Shown in pieces: positions 61,926-64,000 of a stretch of 64,000 nucleotides of DNA. Position numbers and translations under genes: made by a program. This stretch comes from Kryptolebias marmoratus. Taxonomy: Eukaryota > Chordata > Actinopteri > Cyprinodontiformes > Rivulidae. The notes under the pieces were generated by a model, which saw only the letters and a list, made by a program, of their open reading frames with translations, did no database searches and was not told the origin of the DNA. The stretch spans positions 18,805,747-18,869,746 of the forward strand of contig NC_051451.1 of the NCBI RefSeq assembly GCF_001649575.2. Reading direction: 5' to 3'. How positions within the stretch are numbered: the first letter of the stretch is position 1; each line of letters begins with the position of its first letter.

Positions 61926-62404
61926 AGAATTAAAGAACAGAGATTTGTAAGTTTGCGAAGGACTTCAACGTGAGATTTCCTTCTGGGCGTGAAGCTTTGT
62001 TCACCATCTCTGGACCAGACTCTTGTGAAGAGTCCCTTTCTAAGAATGACTAAAGGAGCCCAGATTCAGCCTGACAACCCACATTTCCTGAGCTGACGCT
62101 GAACATCTGCTGTGACTCACAGAATCACAAAACTGGAAGACAAACAGTAAAGATGAGTAATTATGCATCCAGAAAGCAGAGAGACAAACGGCCTGGCGAG
62201 CTGTTTGTCAGACAGATGGACGGACAGCGTTGTGACAGATGTGATGCTGCTCGAGCCGAGGAACAAAGTGGCGCACGAACAAAGGAGCTCACACCCGTAT
62301 GGAAATCTATTTGAACAGCAAACAACAAAAATATCAGAAAAGAAAGATCTTGACTCTTCCTTCCTCTGTTTGAGACGATTGTGATTATTTTTCCAAACAA
62401 ATTA

Positions 62405-62875
62405 CATAAATAATCAAAGGCCTGGCATTCCTTGAACAAATGCATACCCCCAGTTGCTTTTTATGCCAGACATTTAAATTAAGATCATGTTATCTTCAAG
62501 TCATTTTGGTCCAACCCTCGAACTGACGTTATGATTGATCTGATATGATACTGTGAGATGTGACAGCACCCATCAGAATATGTTGTGACTGACTCTCAAC
62601 TACTACCACACATAATATTAGCTTAATATCAGAATAATTGACTGAGTTATAGTCATTTTTGTGTTTGCTAGTATTGCTCACGTGTGGCAGCCATCTTAAG
62701 TTGCGTCGACTCTAAAAGCTGATCAGTTGTCGATGTACATCCAATGATTTCTTTCTAAGAGTTTCATCACATTCCGTCACTTGGTTCATGAGATATTTTG
62801 GTCACACTACTGACAAATGAACACAGACAGGTGAAAATGTTATTACCTCTCGCCTTCTGAGGCAGGCAATAAATA
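62405..62875 (-). repeat. AAGATGGCC-family repeat, nearly complete reverse copy
   Basis: The plus strand runs from AGGCCTGGCATTCCTTGAAC through TTTGGTCCAACCCTCG, TGACTCTCAACTACTACCAC, GACTGAGTTATAGTC, GGCAGCCATCTTAAG, ATGAGATATTTTGGTCAC to TTATTACCTCTCGCC and GGCAGGCAATAA. Both ends are visible, giving a full length near 470 bp. Confidence 0.68.
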
Positions 62876-63175
62876 TGTCTGTATAAATCTATTGTTCTAC
62901 AACTTGGGTTTAACTGCTATTGCTTTTTAAAAGCAGTTTCAATGAAAGAATGCAGGTGGTTGTGGTGTTTCTGACATACCTTTCTGATAGTTCAAGGCAG
63001 GTGGAAAGCAAAAGAGGAGAGCAGGTAATGTAGGCTTTTTCACACCGCTGACTTTAATCGCAGAGTTTGCAGCCAAGAAGAGACAAAAAAGAGCAGCAAA
63101 GGGCATCAGGCCAAGACACAAACTGTCTGCAACACCTGAAGCGCCTTCTCAACCAGCTGAGCTGCTCAGCACTCT

Positions 63176-63188
63176 CCCCCCCCCCCCN
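63176..63188. other. poly-C run with ambiguous base
   Basis: Twelve C followed by one N at 63188. It is the third poly-C/N pair in the window and probably a homopolymer sequencing limit. Confidence 0.85.
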
Positions 63189-64000
63189 CATTTCTATCCT
63201 TTTTATAATTTAATGTCTGGTCACAAGAAAAAAAAAACAATTCACTCACTAAAATGCACACATTGCAGACCCTCCACATGAGCACCAACAGAAACTACAA
63301 GTAATAACATCCATCGGCGTTGCGAGGTGACATGTAGGAACACTCCTGATTGAACGCGATCTAAGGAGATCAGTATCTGTGAGAGCAAAGATGAACTGAA
63401 CTGAAGACAGCTGCAGAAGCATTGAAACGTGATGTTTCTGTGAGTTGATGGCAGTTTTGTGGGGAAATTGGTTTTAAACATGTGAAGCAGCACAATTAAT
63501 GGGTCATATTATATGACTATATATATAAATTATATAGATATAAGAAAAACTGTCTGAAAGACATACACTTTATCTTGTTAAACCCCTTAACGAACCTTCA
63601 CAGGGTTGTCTGGTTCACAGAAATGGTGTAAATCACACACACTGCATGCACTCAACAACCTTATGTTCCTCTCATTTGACATTTTCTGTCCATTTGATTG
63701 TGAGTCACTCTTGTAGTGGTTTGCCATCTACAGAAATGAAACGATTTAGGGTCAGATCCAGCTTCTTAGTTTGTTGCCTAGAAACACTACTTTTAAAAGA
63801 CAAAAGACTCTGTTGTTGAGGGTCTCTTTACACCTTTTGCCCCTTTCGGGAGGTGCAAAGGCAAAAAAAAAAAAAATGGAACACAGATGACAAAATGTGA
63901 CACATTTCACAATTTCTTAGGTCACCTGTTTACTTCATTGTTCTGTCGGGTTGCTGTGATCCAGAGGACCCGAGGTGCAGACTCAAAAACTCGGGTGAAA

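Noticed and set aside
62161..62445. Minus-strand frame considered as oprm1 exon 1
   Set aside because: No N-glycosylation-rich N-terminus, no TM1 GNxxVMYVI motif and no suitable donor; it partly overlaps a repeat.

Overview
The window is vertebrate nuclear DNA, almost certainly from a teleost fish. Short exons with GT/AG borders lie in long AT-rich introns, the proteins encoded are vertebrate families, and the interspersed repeats (L2-like and other LINE tails, short inverted-repeat DNA elements, a family marked by AAGATGGCC) are of the kind common in fish genomes. No prokaryotic gene, CRISPR array or operon was seen. The species cannot be told from the sequence.

Three protein-coding genes are supported. 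(1) phactr2 (phosphatase and actin regulator 2), plus strand, start codon 2244 and stop 24516-24518. Thirteen coding exons join in phase into a 641-residue protein with the PHACTR basic motif, one N-terminal and three C-terminal RPEL actin-binding motifs and the C-terminal phosphatase-binding tail. A CpG-rich promoter lies just upstream, and a second CpG-rich block in intron 1 may hold an alternative first exon. (2) sf3b5 (splicing factor 3b subunit 5), plus strand, one 86-residue coding exon at 32956-33216, probably preceded by a spliced non-coding exon near 31380-31512. (3) oprm1 (mu-type opioid receptor), minus strand. Exons for TM2 to the cytoplasmic tail lie between 52446 and 49817. The first coding exon (N-terminus and TM1) was not found, so it probably lies beyond the right edge, and the last few codons are unresolved.

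Layout: 1-1800 holds diverged tandem repeats of about 170 bp; 1830-2490 is the phactr2 promoter and first exon; 2287-24500 is phactr2 introns and exons with several mobile-element remnants; 24519 to about 27300 is probably the phactr2 3' UTR; 27300-31350 is intergenic; 31380-33560 is sf3b5; 33560-49080 is a long intergenic stretch with an L2 remnant, repeat copies and microsatellites; 49080-52446 is oprm1; 52447-64000 is most likely oprm1 intron 1 with more repeats.

The genes do not form a functional unit: one acts in actin and PP1 signalling, one in the U2 snRNP, one is a G-protein-coupled receptor. The points most worth following are the two introns that split the part of oprm1 that is a single exon in mammals, UG-rich repeats beside three splice sites in two genes, the possible alternative phactr2 first exon, and one dispersed repeat family present about a dozen times. 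I did not find a convincing new biological system.
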